NCBI GenBank assembly: GCA_001872455.1
Contig: MNXJ01000023.1
Coordinates: forward strand, 1 to 48,051
Length of the DNA stretch: 48,051 nucleotides
Direction of reading: 5' to 3'
From: Anaerolineae bacterium CG2_30_57_67
Lineage (GTDB): Bacteria > Chloroflexota > Anaerolineae > Anaerolineales > Villigracilaceae
Below, one piece after another: positions 7,355 through 16,548 of the stretch. Made by a program: the position numbers and the translations under genes. Within the stretch, counting starts at the first letter, position 1. Each line of letters starts with the position of its first letter. The notes beneath the pieces were generated by a model, which saw nothing but the letters and a program-made list of their open reading frames with translations, searched no databases and was not told the origin of the DNA.

Positions 7355-8251
7355 TTATTTTTCAGCCAATTGTTTTAGTTTGAGATACAACTCACGCCAC
7401 TGAATTTTGGAAACGCCCAAGTTTTGCCGAATCGTATCCGGCTCCGTGCCGCGCTTGTACTCGCCCAACGCATACGTCCAGCGGCACATATCGAAGGAGA
7501 GATGCTTCGTCAGTCCGGCGTCAACGCCAACATCTTCCAACAGATATTCCAACCGGCGCGGCGACCAGGGGAAGATTTTATCGGTGGGCGCATACTGGCT
7601 GATATATTCGTCGTAAACGGGAATCCATTCATCTGATAGGGCGAGTTTGCGTTCTTTGTATTGATTGGCGGCCCCAGCGTAACGGATGAAGAGAATCGCG
7701 CCATTGGGGGCTTGCAAATCAATATGATTAACGTGAGCGCCCAAACATTCACTCTTTTTGATGCCGGTGTTGAGCAAGAGGTGAAGCAAAGCATACGGAC
7801 GCGCATCGGGCTTAGCCTTGCGGCGATAGCGGTCAGCGGCCAGCAAAGCAGTCTGGGCTTCTTCATCGGTCAGCACCTGCGGCAGCGGGCTAATGGCCGA
7901 TTTCTGCACTACTTTTTCGGCGGGGTCCAGCAAAAGCACACCATTTCGATATACCCAGCGAAAAAAAGATTTTATAGTAGTAATACGCCGCGCCAACGTT
8001 TTGGGCGAACATGGCACCTCGCGCTCATGCTCCATCCACTCAAAAAAAGCGTTCAAGTCAGCCGTGCTGATATTTCCGAGCGCGCGGTCGGGCGGGAAAT
8101 ACGAGGCCAGCAGACGCAAATCGGATAGAAAGGCTTTGACGGTATAGGGGGAACGCGCCTGGTCGTTGAGATACATCTCATAAGCGCTCATCGCCGGAAC
8201 CAGCGTGGTGGCGTTGGTGATATGCGCAGAAGTTTCGTTTGACGTGGACAT
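7355..8251 (-). CDS. Tyrosine recombinase-like protein with degenerate catalytic residues
   Basis: A 298-residue protein. An N-terminal SAM-like core-binding domain (about residues 20-115, with SPYTVKAFLSDLRLLASYF and TIKSFFRWVYRNG) is followed by an integrase catalytic fold (about 125-295). The usual TGLRxSE is TGIKKSE (Arg replaced by Lys165); the beta-strand Lys is kept (Lys199). HxxR becomes DMCR (Asp254, Arg257), LGH becomes LGV (Val280), and Tyr289 is kept. The ATG at 8251 has AAGGAGATATTT upstream; longer upstream frames are unlike the family. It may be a DNA-binding or altered-chemistry XerC/D relative. No att sites were seen. Confidence 0.8.
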   Translation of the reverse strand: MSTSNETSAHITNATTLVPAMSAYEMYLNDQARSPYTVKAFLSDLRLLASYFPPDRALGNISTADLNAFFEWMEHEREVPCSPKTLARRITTIKSFFRWVYRNGVLLLDPAEKVVQKSAISPLPQVLTDEEAQTALLAADRYRRKAKPDARPYALLHLLLNTGIKKSECLGAHVNHIDLQAPNGAILFIRYAGAANQYKERKLALSDEWIPVYDEYISQYAPTDKIFPWSPRRLEYLLEDVGVDAGLTKHLSFDMCRWTYALGEYKRGTEPDTIRQNLGVSKIQWRELYLKLKQLAEK

Positions 8252-8342
8252 AAATATCTCCTTGAAAATACAACTTGCGTATAGTTTAGACGTTTTTAGA
8301 ACAAATGGCAAGGCCTTTGGCGTGTTAATATGTTTTTGCAAT

Positions 8343-8373
8343 TGGAACGTTCTATAGCCGAGCAGGTTATAAT
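8343..8373 (+). promoter_or_regulatory. rsmI promoter placing the start site at the ATG
   Basis: TATAAT (8368-8373) lies exactly 6 nt before the rsmI ATG (8380), so transcription probably begins at or next to the start codon. TTGGAA (8343-8348) is a possible -35 box with a long 19-nt spacer. No ribosome binding site precedes the ATG, consistent with a leaderless mRNA. Confidence 0.65.
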
Positions 8374-8379
8374 CTCGGC

Positions 8380-9204
8380 ATGGGTATTCTTTATCTGGTC
8401 GCAACCCCAATTGGCAACCTGGAAGATTTTTCGCCGCGCGCGATTCGCGTTTTGCGCGAGGCGCGGCTGATTGCTGCGGAAGATACCCGCCAGAGCCAAA
8501 AATTACTCAACTATTTTGAAATTCATACCCCGCTCACTAGTTATTTTGAACATAATAAATTTTCCAAGATCGAAACCATCCTGGCGGCGCTCCAAGAGGG
8601 TGATGTGGCGCTAGTATCGGACGCCGGAACACCCGCAATCAACGACCCTGGCTACGAGTTGGCGTGCGCTGCCATCGCCGCCGGTCACACCGTCAGCCCC
8701 ATTCCTGGGCCGTCTGCGCCGATTGCGGCGCTGAGCGTTTCCGGCCTGCCAACTGACGCATTTCTCTATCTAGGCTATTTGCCGCGCAAAAGCGCGGAAC
8801 GTAAAAACGCGCTGCGCCAGGTGGAAAATTTACCGTACACGCTGGTTTTTCTTGAGACCCCGCACCGCCTGCTGGATGCTTTACGCGACCTGCGTGAAAC
8901 GCTGGGCGAACGTCCACTGGCCGCCGCGCGCGAGATAACCAAAATTCACGAGGAAATTGTGCGCGGCGAAACATCCGAGCTGTTGGCTCATTTTTCGGCC
9001 ACCGCGCCGCGTGGAGAATTTGTGCTCATCGTCGGCGGTAAACCCATTTCCGCGCCCACGCGCTGGAGCGATGCCCAAGTGCGAGAATTTTTGCAGGCGA
9101 CTCCCAACATCGGGCGCAAGGCGCGCGAACTTTCTGCCGAAGTGGCTGAAATCAGCGGCTGGAACAAGCGCGATATTTATGCCCTGCTGAACGAAATAAG
9201 ATAA
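8380..9204 (+). CDS. rsmI: 16S rRNA (cytidine1402-2'-O)-methyltransferase
   Basis: A 274-residue tetrapyrrole-methylase-fold enzyme. It opens with MGILYLVATPIGNLEDFSPR, continues AAEDTRQSQKLLNYF, VALVSDAGTPAINDPGYEL and IPGPSAPIAALSVSGLP, and has YLPRKSAER and LVFLETPHRL in the middle: the full RsmI signature. It methylates the 2'-OH of C1402 in 16S rRNA near the P site, using S-adenosylmethionine. The short C-terminal domain includes LSAEVAEISGWNKRDIYALL. Probably leaderless. Confidence 0.95.
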   Translation: MGILYLVATPIGNLEDFSPRAIRVLREARLIAAEDTRQSQKLLNYFEIHTPLTSYFEHNKFSKIETILAALQEGDVALVSDAGTPAINDPGYELACAAIAAGHTVSPIPGPSAPIAALSVSGLPTDAFLYLGYLPRKSAERKNALRQVENLPYTLVFLETPHRLLDALRDLRETLGERPLAAAREITKIHEEIVRGETSELLAHFSATAPRGEFVLIVGGKPISAPTRWSDAQVREFLQATPNIGRKARELSAEVAEISGWNKRDIYALLNEIR

Positions 9205-9231
9205 AAGGTGGAAGTAAGATAGATTGTAATG

Positions 9232-9262
9232 AAAAGAGCGGCCTCAGGCCGCTCTTTTTTTT
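9232..9262. terminator. Bidirectional terminator between rsmI and rpoC
   Basis: AAGAGCGGCC (9234-9243) pairs perfectly with GGCCGCTCTT (9247-9256) around a TCA loop. TTTTTT follows on the plus strand and AAAA precedes the stem, so it can act on both convergent genes. Confidence 0.88.
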
Positions 9263-9270
9263 ACCTGGTG

Positions 9271-12200
9271 TTATTCGGTTTCTGCCGCAGGTTCAACCAA
9301 GTCCACCGGGCCGGGTTCCAATGCCTTTTCGCTCTGCGAAAAACGCCCATGCACAAAGCCCGTCCCGGCAGGGATTAACTTGCCGATGATGACGTTCTCT
9401 TTCAGGCCAAAGAGTGGGTCGGTGGTGGAAGCAATCGCCGCGCCCGCCAGCACCTTGATGGTATGCTGGAAAGAAGAGGCCGAGAGAAACGAATCAGTGG
9501 AGAGGGAAGCCTTGGTCACGCCCAGCAAGATTTCCTGGAAGCGGGCGGGTTGCTTGTTTTCGGCCAGCAATTGCTCGTTGATGCGGCGCATCTCCAAGCG
9601 GTCAACCATATCACCCGGCAGGAAGAGCGTATCGCCGGGGCGGGTAATTTGCACCTTGCTGAGCATTTTGCGAATAATGACCTCGAAGTGCTTGTCGTGA
9701 ATATTCTGCCCTTGCGAGCGGTACACTTTTTGCACATCGGTCATCAAGTACATCTGGCAGGCATCGCGGCCTTGCAGTTTGAGAATGCTATGCGGGTTAA
9801 GCGAGCCTTCTGTCAGCGGTTGACCAGCGGTGACATGATCGCCATCCTTGACCAGCAGGCGTAAAGTGTTGGGGACTTCGTTTTCCACTTCTTCGCGCTG
9901 TTCGTAGGAAACAATCACCTGACGGTTTTCAAGGCGCACACGCCCGGCATGTTGGGAGGTAATCGTCGCTTCGCCAAACGATGCCAGAATTTCACCGGCT
10001 TTCACTTCGCTTTCTTCCTTGGCGTCAACGGTCCACTCTTCCGGCACATCGTAGGTATCCGCAACCATCTCGGCATGCTCAATGCGCACCAGGCGAATAT
10101 CGGCATACTTCTCCGACATGACGATGCGCACCACGCCATCAATCTCTGCCATGGCTGCTTCACCCTTGGGCATCTTACGGGCTTCAAAAAGTTCTTCAAC
10201 GCGCGGCAAGCCAGTTGTGATGTCGCCGCCAGCGGCCACACCGCCGGTGTGGAAGGTACGTAACGTGAGTTGTGTTCCCGGCTCGCCGATGGATTGCGCC
10301 GCCACGATGCCGACCGCCGCGCCCATTTCGACGAGTGAACCACGTCCCAAATCGAGCCCGTAGCAGTAGGCGCAAATGCCGTGATTCAGTTCACAGGTCA
10401 TGGCCGACCGCACTTTGATTTCAGCAACACCTGCGGCGGCAATATGACGCGCCATCTCATGGTCAATGATTTTGCCCGCTTCGAGCAACAACTCCCCTGT
10501 TTTGGGGTCAACTACCGGCGCAGCGGTCATGCGGCTGTAAATGCGGCTCGAAAGTGCCTGTCCGGCGACATCGTCTGCCGCACGGATGTAGATGCCTTCT
10601 TCGGTGCCGCAATCCACTTCATTAATGATGATGTCCTGGGCAATATCCACCAGACGGCGTGTAAGGTAACCAGCATCCGCGGTACGTAGAGCGGTATCTG
10701 CCAGGCCTTTGCGCGCGCCGTGCGTTGAGATAAAGTATTCGAGCGCCGTCAGTCCTTCACGGAAGTTGGACTGAATAGGAAGCGGAATGATACGCCCGGA
10801 TGGGTCAGCCATCAGACCGCGCATGCCCGCCAACTGTGAGATGGGGCCAAAACCACCTTTCGTGGCGCCAGAGTTTGCCATGGTGGACAGATTGCCGTTG
10901 GGATCCATGTTGGCGCGTACCGCTTTGGCAACATCCAAAGTGGTTTTTTGCCAGACCTGAATGACGCGCTCGTTCTGCTCCTGCTCGGTCAACAAGCCAC
11001 GGCGGAAGTCACGTTGAACCAGTTCCACGTCCTTGAGCGACTCTGCGATGATAGCGGTCTTGGCCGCCGGAACAGCGATATCAGAAACAGCAATGGTCAT
11101 ACCCGAACGCATGGCGTACTCAAAGCCGATGCGTTTAACTTCATCTGCGGTTTGGGTTGTTTTTTCCTGCCCGCAAATTTCGTACACTTCGGCAATCAGG
11201 TCTTTCACGCCGCCCTTTTCGAGCGGAGCATTAACGAAGCGCACTTCATCGGGCAAAATATCGTTCATAATGACGCGTCCAACCGAGGTGCTGATGAGAC
11301 GGGTCTCGGGCATATCCATACGTGAATTCTGTTCGTCATACCAGGTTGTGGCGTTCACCTTGACCTTGGTATGCACTTCCACCTGGCCGAGTTGATAAGC
11401 CATGATGACTTCTTCAAGACTGGCAAACGCGCGTCCATCGCCTTTGTGCGGACGAGTGTCGTCCATTGTTAGATAATAAACACCCAAGACCATATCTTTG
11501 GATGGTGAAATAATCGGTTCCCCATCCGCAGGTTTGAGCAGGTTCTTGGATGCCAACATCAGGCGACGCGCCTCGGCCACAGCTTGTTGTGAAAGCGGCA
11601 CATGCACGGCCATCTGGTCGCCGTCAAAGTCAGCGTTGAAGGCGGTGGTCACCAGCGGGTGCAACTGAATGGCCGAACCTTCAATGATGAGTGGTTCAAA
11701 AGCCTGAATACCCAGGCGGTGCAGAGTCGGCGCGCGGTTGAGCATCACTGGTCGGTCTTTGATGACTTCTTCCAGCGCCTCCCACACTTCGGGACGATTG
11801 CGCTCAATCAAACGGCGCGCGCCCTTAACGTTAGCGGCGTAGTTGAGATGCACCAAGCGGGCGATGACAAAGGGCCGGTAAAGTTCCAGCGCCATTGTTT
11901 TGGGCAAGCCGCACTGGTAGAGTTTAAGTTGTGGGCCAACCACAATCACCGAGCGGCCAGAATAATCTACACGCTTGCCGAGCAGGTTGCGGCGGAAGCG
12001 GCCTTTTTTACCCTTGAGCATATCACTCAACGATTTCAACTCGCGGCGGCCGCGGCGGCTGAGCGCCTTGCCTCGCTGAGAGTTATCAATCAGGCTGTCA
12101 ACGGCCTCCTGCAGCATCCGTTTTTCGTTGCGAACGATAACGTCCGGCGCACCCAATTCGAGCAAACGTTTGAGACGGTTGTTACGATTGATGACACGGC

Positions 12201-13509
12201 GGTACAGGTCGTTTAAGTCGGATGTGGCGAAACGCCCGCCATCGAGTTGCACCATCGGGCGCAGGTCAGGAGGAATCACCGGCAAAATGGTGAGAATCAT
12301 CCACTCCGGGCGATTGCCCGAGCGGCGGAAAGCTTCCACAACCTTCAGACGGGTCGTGGCCTTTTTGCGTTTCTGCTTGCTCTTGGTGGTGCGAACTTCC
12401 TTCCACAATTCTTCCGAGAGCTTGTCCAAGTCGAGACGCTTAAGAATATCGTAGAAGGCTTCCGCGCCCATATCGGCGCGAAAAACCTGTCCCCAACGAG
12501 ATTTAAGTTCACGGTAGCGTGTTTCACTCAGAAAGGTGAAGGGGCGCAACTCCATCAGTTCTTCGCGCAGGTGCGTATTTTGCCCCTGGCTAACGGAAGA
12601 TTGATCTTCGAGCTGATTGCGCAAGGCCTCCATTTGTTCAGCAGCAACGGCGCGCACTTGTTCAATTTCGAGCTTGGTGTGCTCAATTTCACGCGCTTTT
12701 TGGTCTTTTAATTCATTTTCAAGCGCTTCGAGCCTTTCGCGTACATTTTTTTGCACTCTGCTGATGTGCTGAGAGCCGATAACATCGCCAGCGTTGATGA
12801 TGATTTCACCAGTAGCCTGAAAAACGATCGCCTTACCTGCCGCCGCGCCAGACTGCTCCTGCAAGGCAGACTCAAGTCGCTGGCCTTCTTGAATGACAGG
12901 TTCAATTTGCGAGGCAACCTGCTCATCATAGGAGCGTTCGATATCACTATTGCGCTGATTAAATTCGGCTATTTTTTGGTCACGCCCGGTTTTGACTTCG
13001 GCGATTTTAGCATTCACGACCGATGCCTGTTCCCGCTCCGAGACAGAAATTTCGTCATCCAGGCGCTTAAGCGCCTTCTGCCGGGAGTCGTCATCCACAT
13101 AGGTGACGATATACTGGGCAAAATATAGCACGCGGTCGAGATTGCGGCGTGAAATATCAAGCAACAACCCCAAATACGATGGGATGCGGCGGGTATACCA
13201 GATGTGCGCGATGGGAGTCGCCAGGGTAATGTGCCCCATGCGCTCACGGCGAACAGCGGCGCGGGTCACTTCGACGCCGCACTTGTCGCAAATCAAGCCC
13301 TTGTAGCGAGGGTTTTTATATTTTCCGCAATAACATTGCCAATCGCGGGTGGGGCCAAAAATGGCCTCGCAGAACAAACCATCTTTTTCGGGGCGTAGGC
13401 GCCGGTAGTTGATGGTTTCGGGCTTCAAGACTTCACCGTACGACCAACTACGAATGGTCTCGGGCGAAGCGATGCTGATGCGGAGAGCGGTCAAACCTTT
13501 GGTTTCCAC
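9271..13509 (-). CDS. rpoC: DNA-directed RNA polymerase subunit beta'
   Basis: About 1412 residues. The N-terminal zinc site is Cys59, Cys61, Cys74, Cys77. The catalytic NADFDGDQM loop is at about residue 625 (Asp627, 629, 631). The second zinc site includes the Cys cluster near residue 1039 ([13 protein letters not shown]). A long Gln/Glu-rich coiled-coil-prone insertion follows the clamp helices (about residues 150-320), as in several non-proteobacterial beta' subunits. The GTG at 13509 is preferred: AGGAGG ends 8 nt upstream and [16 protein letters not shown] then begins the protein as in other RpoC; a GTG at 13515 and an ATG at 13578 are alternatives. No rpoB adjoins it. Confidence 0.95.
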   Translation of the reverse strand: METKGLTALRISIASPETIRSWSYGEVLKPETINYRRLRPEKDGLFCEAIFGPTRDWQCYCGKYKNPRYKGLICDKCGVEVTRAAVRRERMGHITLATPIAHIWYTRRIPSYLGLLLDISRRNLDRVLYFAQYIVTYVDDDSRQKALKRLDDEISVSEREQASVVNAKIAEVKTGRDQKIAEFNQRNSDIERSYDEQVASQIEPVIQEGQRLESALQEQSGAAAGKAIVFQATGEIIINAGDVIGSQHISRVQKNVRERLEALENELKDQKAREIEHTKLEIEQVRAVAAEQMEALRNQLEDQSSVSQGQNTHLREELMELRPFTFLSETRYRELKSRWGQVFRADMGAEAFYDILKRLDLDKLSEELWKEVRTTKSKQKRKKATTRLKVVEAFRRSGNRPEWMILTILPVIPPDLRPMVQLDGGRFATSDLNDLYRRVINRNNRLKRLLELGAPDVIVRNEKRMLQEAVDSLIDNSQRGKALSRRGRRELKSLSDMLKGKKGRFRRNLLGKRVDYSGRSVIVVGPQLKLYQCGLPKTMALELYRPFVIARLVHLNYAANVKGARRLIERNRPEVWEALEEVIKDRPVMLNRAPTLHRLGIQAFEPLIIEGSAIQLHPLVTTAFNADFDGDQMAVHVPLSQQAVAEARRLMLASKNLLKPADGEPIISPSKDMVLGVYYLTMDDTRPHKGDGRAFASLEEVIMAYQLGQVEVHTKVKVNATTWYDEQNSRMDMPETRLISTSVGRVIMNDILPDEVRFVNAPLEKGGVKDLIAEVYEICGQEKTTQTADEVKRIGFEYAMRSGMTIAVSDIAVPAAKTAIIAESLKDVELVQRDFRRGLLTEQEQNERVIQVWQKTTLDVAKAVRANMDPNGNLSTMANSGATKGGFGPISQLAGMRGLMADPSGRIIPLPIQSNFREGLTALEYFISTHGARKGLADTALRTADAGYLTRRLVDIAQDIIINEVDCGTEEGIYIRAADDVAGQALSSRIYSRMTAAPVVDPKTGELLLEAGKIIDHEMARHIAAAGVAEIKVRSAMTCELNHGICAYCYGLDLGRGSLVEMGAAVGIVAAQSIGEPGTQLTLRTFHTGGVAAGGDITTGLPRVEELFEARKMPKGEAAMAEIDGVVRIVMSEKYADIRLVRIEHAEMVADTYDVPEEWTVDAKEESEVKAGEILASFGEATITSQHAGRVRLENRQVIVSYEQREEVENEVPNTLRLLVKDGDHVTAGQPLTEGSLNPHSILKLQGRDACQMYLMTDVQKVYRSQGQNIHDKHFEVIIRKMLSKVQITRPGDTLFLPGDMVDRLEMRRINEQLLAENKQPARFQEILLGVTKASLSTDSFLSASSFQHTIKVLAGAAIASTTDPLFGLKENVIIGKLIPAGTGFVHGRFSQSEKALEPGPVDLVEPAAETE

Positions 13510-13579
13510 TGTCACGTCCTCCTGTGGGAGAAAGGAGATAAAAAACGTTTCCTGGCCCTCTATGAGACGAACAAACACA

Positions 13580-13608
13580 AGCGCCTGGTATTTTTCCAGC
13601 GCTTGCGA
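13580..13608 (-). promoter_or_regulatory. Hairpin in the rpoC leader
   Basis: On the minus strand AAGCGC-TGG pairs with CCAG-GCGCTT around an AAAAATA loop. It lies between the likely transcription start (near 13640) and the rpoC start, within a leader of about 130 nt, and could affect expression or mRNA stability. No T-run follows, so it is not a simple terminator. Confidence 0.45.
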
Positions 13609-13646
13609 TGTGAGCCAAGTTTTAATGACTAATTGTCAATCCTTTT

Positions 13647-13676
13647 ATTATACCGAAAAATGTGGGTTCAAGTCAA
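13647..13676 (-). promoter_or_regulatory. Promoter of rpoC
   Basis: On the minus strand TTGACT (13676-13671) is followed after 18 nt by TATAAT (13652-13647). It lies 11 nt outside the left end of the MITE copy at 13688, so rpoC has its own promoter and need not be read from an upstream rpoB. Confidence 0.75.
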
Positions 13677-13687
13677 GGAGCAGTATT

Positions 13688-13810
13688 CTGGCGATTACCC
13701 ACAAGTCGCCAATTTTTGCCCTGCGGACAAAAGCGACATAAATGTTGCGCTACGTTGTGTGACATTTATGTCGCTTTGCAGGGTGGAACAAAGATGTGGG
13801 TAATCACCAG
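13688..13810 (+). repeat. MITE-like element, copy 2 (both ends intact)
   Basis: A 123-bp element with terminal inverted repeats: left CTGGCGATTACCCACAAGT (13688-13706); right, read inward, CTGGTGATTACCCACATCT (13810-13792). The centre carries AAAGCGACATAAATG and its complement CATTTATGTCGCTTT, an expanded form of the palindrome in other copies. The ends resemble the 19-bp ends of Tn5 and of the IS at the right edge of the window. It lies in an ISAs1 remnant. No 9-bp target duplication is evident. Confidence 0.85.
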
Positions 13811-14102
13811 ATCGTGTTGTCGTGTCGCTGATAATGCGTGTGAAAACCACCAAGGCAATGCTCCGTAACCCAACCCGGTTTTCCAAGCATCGAATCAGGT
13901 GCAAATAATCAGGTTTGGATGTGCTCCAACATTCTCGGATGTCAATGCGTCCATGTCCCTGGTTGGTGGTTCTTTCGTATTCATAGAAAGCATATTTGAA
14001 AGATACTGGCCTGATCCACAGCAAATAAGGTTGAAATATCCTCAAGCAAGTGTCCCTGATTTCTCTTTGACGATTGCCCCCGCATGGGGGAGTCCGCCGC
14101 AA
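13811..14102 (-). pseudogene. ISAs1-family transposase remnant
   Basis: The minus-strand frame reads RTTNQGHGRIDIRECW, then YLHLIRCLENRVGLRSIALV and TRIISDTTTR. This matches the conserved DKGHGRIE-type motif and the following segment of ISAs1-family transposases. Only about 80-90 internal residues remain. The frame runs straight into the right end of the MITE at 13810, where RYYISSL would be expected, and no continuation is found beyond the MITE. The far end (towards 14102) is degraded. The family call is by resemblance. Confidence 0.65.
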
Positions 14103-14130
14103 TAGCGCTGGCTGAGCAGAAATTTATTTG

Positions 14131-15527
14131 TTAGCCTGCCGCGGCATCCGTCGTTGGGGTAGCCTCGCCGCCGAAAGCGCCGCCGCTGCCCACCGGGCAA
14201 ACGCCAATATTTTGCTGCACCACACAGCCCGAAAGGTCGCCGTAGGCCGCCAAATTAATCAGCATTGCCAAATCTTCAGGCGTATCGGCCAGCAGCACCA
14301 GCGCGTTGTGATTCAGCCCCGGTAGGAACAGGATGACGCCGTTTCCGGCGCGGCCAATTTCTCCCAGCCCGGCGATGGTGATGGTTTCACTGCCATCTTC
14401 AAACGTGACGCCGAACTGGTCGAAGTAGGGGTTCAGCAAGTCGCTGTCGGTGAAACTGCCTAAAATCAGCCAGTCGCCGCTGCCGGTATCGGCGGAAAGG
14501 CTCAGCGGCAGGTTGATTCCGCGCAGGTGGTTTGCAGCCCGGCGACGGCGGTCAGCGTTTCGGCGGTCAGTTTGGCATTCCCAGCCGTCACCAGGCTGAC
14601 GGGCCGGGTGAAGACGAAGGGGAAATTCGCCAGCGCGGGCAGGCGTTGGCCGCTCAGCGCAAATTCGGCCAGGTTTTGAATCAGGCGGGCGTTGTCGGCG
14701 GCCTGGTCGAAGGGCGGCGTCATGAAGGTGTAGCTGCCGATGGCGGCGACGTTGCCGCTGGCATCCACACCCGCCACTGCCAGGCCGCCGCCCTGGTCGT
14801 TGAGCGAGGAGCGCAAATTGGCGTCGCCGCGGATGAGCGCTTCGCCGCCGGTGATATTGACCGAGCGCGCGCCGTAAAAGACGACTTGCTTCAGCCCGCT
14901 GGTCAGGGCGTTTTCGGCAAAGTCGTTCAGTTTCACGTTGCGGAAGTTGCCATCATTTTCGGCCAGGTTGTAAACATAGTTGCCAGTGAAGGAAAGCCCG
15001 TAGGGCGCCAGCAGCAGGTTGGCGCTGACGGTGTCGGGAAATTCGCCGCTGTAGCCTTGCACGCCGCGATAGGCGTCCGCAAAAACCAGCAGCCGCCCGC
15101 CCTGCGCCACAAAGTCGCGCAGCGCTGTCACTTCGGATGCTTCAAAAATCATGTAGGGCGAAAAAAGCACGAAGGCGTCGGCGTATTTCAGCCGTTCAGC
15201 CAGCGGACGGGTGTCCAGGTCGGTGATGAAATAATATTCCACGGTTGCGCCGCGCGCCGCCAGGGCGCGGGTGAAGAGTTCCACATCCGCAATCTGGTAG
15301 GTGTTTTGGTGATTTAAGTCCAGCAAAATGCGCGCGCCGCTGTGATTGACCTCGGCGGGGACTAATTCGGCGGACGGGGTGGGCGCTTCTGGCGCGCGGA
15401 AACTGGCGTATTCGGGCATCTGCGGCGTTGGGCGCGGCTGCGGCAGGCCGGTGTAATGCGCCGCCTGAAATAAAATGGGCAGGAGAAACAGACCCAGGGC
15501 AATCCATAATCGGTTTTTGAGAGTCAT
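14131..15527 (-). pseudogene. DUF4350/GATase-like membrane protein gene with a frameshift
   Basis: The first frame (15527-14502) encodes an N-terminal membrane anchor (LWIALGLFLLPILFQ) and an extracytoplasmic alpha/beta domain with ARILLDLNHQNTYQIADVEL, DAFVLFSPYMIF and GGRLLVFADAYRG, resembling DUF4350 / class I amidotransferase-like folds. It stops after GLQTTCAESTCR. Reading one frame over, translation continues LRGINLPLSLSADTG to LLNPYFDQFGVTF and on to 14131, giving about 465 residues in total. One missing base near 14525-14535 explains it: a real mutation or a sequencing error. It lies 9 nt after the S49 peptidase gene. Confidence 0.75.
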
Positions 15528-15536
15528 TTTGTCCTC

Positions 15537-16403
15537 CTATTTTTCAGCGGCCAGCGTGGCGGGCGGAATGTAGAGCAGGTACAGCCCGGCTTTGGCGGGT
15601 GTGGTCAGCGTCACGCCGTCGGGCGAAACGCCGTAGAAGGGGGAAGAGACCGGCGCGTCGTATATTGCCAGCGGGTAGATTTCGACTACTTTGGGGTTGC
15701 GCACCCCGGCCAGCTGCGCCGCTTTTTCGATGGCGTCGCTCTCCGTGCCGAGGGCATCCGCCAGGCCGAGACGAACCGCCTCCATCCCCGGCCAGAGTTT
15801 GCCGCTGAGCACTTCGCTCATTTCGGCTTTGAGCGCCGCGCCGCGCCCCAGTTTTACGGCGCTGGCGAAGCCCTGTTTCACCGCTTCAATCTGACGCACA
15901 TACTGGTCGCGCTCGAAGCCGAAGAGTTTGTACGGCCCGGTGGAGACGATGCCATCCACCAGAGAGGGCGCGGGCGGCGTATAGCCAATGACGCCGATGT
16001 TGCCCACGTCGGAGGTGGGTTTGCAGAAAATGTAATCGCTGCCCACCGAAAGGTAGTACGCGCCGCTGGCGGCCATCAGGTTGATGGAGGCGACGATGGG
16101 GGTTTGCTGGCGCACTTTCAGCATTTCCATGTAGACGGCTTCGGTGTCGGCGACGGTGCCGCCGGGGCTGTCGAGCACCAGTACCACGCCGCGAATTTCG
16201 GGATGCTGGCGCACATAGTCCAATTGTTTGAGCAGGTCGCTGGCAGAAACCGGGTCAATTTGTGTGCTGAGCCGGATGATGCCAATTTGTGGCTGGGGCA
16301 AGAGCGCCGCGGCAATCAGCAGACCGGCTACCAGCGGCAGAACCGCCCAGAGCAAAATTGCGCGCGCGTTTTCCCAGGTGAATAGAGGCTGTTTCTCGTT
16401 CAT
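15537..16403 (-). CDS. S49 (SppA-like) signal peptide peptidase
   Basis: A 288-residue protein. An N-terminal transmembrane helix lies at about residues 14-35. The crotonase-fold peptidase domain has RGVVLVLDSPGGTVADTEAVY (about 71-91), the catalytic Ser in MAASGAYYLS (Ser113) and a candidate catalytic Lys in TGPYKLFGF (Lys159). The S49 family cleaves remnant signal peptides in the membrane. The long helical tail is shorter than in E. coli SppA, as in Gram-positive forms. It shares a promoter and operon with the frameshifted DUF4350-like gene. Confidence 0.85.
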   Translation of the reverse strand: MNEKQPLFTWENARAILLWAVLPLVAGLLIAAALLPQPQIGIIRLSTQIDPVSASDLLKQLDYVRQHPEIRGVVLVLDSPGGTVADTEAVYMEMLKVRQQTPIVASINLMAASGAYYLSVGSDYIFCKPTSDVGNIGVIGYTPPAPSLVDGIVSTGPYKLFGFERDQYVRQIEAVKQGFASAVKLGRGAALKAEMSEVLSGKLWPGMEAVRLGLADALGTESDAIEKAAQLAGVRNPKVVEIYPLAIYDAPVSSPFYGVSPDGVTLTTPAKAGLYLLYIPPATLAAEK

Positions 16404-16435
16404 ACCCTCTCCTTTTGGATGAAAATCATGGCTTC

Positions 16436-16464
16436 AGCATACGCTTTTGAAAGTCGCTTGTCAA
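16436..16464 (-). promoter_or_regulatory. Promoter of the S49 peptidase operon
   Basis: On the minus strand TTGACA (16464-16459), a 17-nt spacer, and TATGCT (16441-16436). Transcription would start near 16429, giving a short leader that includes AAAAGGAGAGGGT before the ATG at 16403. Confidence 0.7.
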
Positions 16465-16482
16465 TTGGTTGGCGTTCGACAT

Positions 16483-16533
16483 GGAGTGTAAAATCTCCCG
16501 ACTGCGGCGCAAAATCGGGAGATTTTGCACTCC
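16483..16533. repeat. Long hairpin repeat (GGAGTG family), complete copy
   Basis: GGAGTGTAAAATCTCCCGA (16483-16501) pairs with TCGGGAGATTTTGCACTCC (16515-16533) with one mismatch in 19. It lies just past the 3' end of the minus-strand epimerase gene. It may help end or stabilise that transcript. A half copy lies at 20104 and a degraded relative near 34506. Confidence 0.75.
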
Positions 16534-16548
16534 GAAACCGCGGCTGGG

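Noticed and set aside
11602-12216. A 204-residue plus-strand frame inside rpoC
   Set aside because: It is the antisense shadow of the conserved catalytic part of rpoC, has no recognisable domain and no ribosome binding site.
13679-13819. A 9-bp target duplication around MITE copy 2
   Set aside because: The bases on the two sides (AGCAGTATT and ATCGTGTTG) do not match; if one was made it has decayed.
14532-15317. A 261-residue plus-strand frame
   Set aside because: It is antisense to the DUF4350-like gene; GC-rich third positions open such frames by chance.
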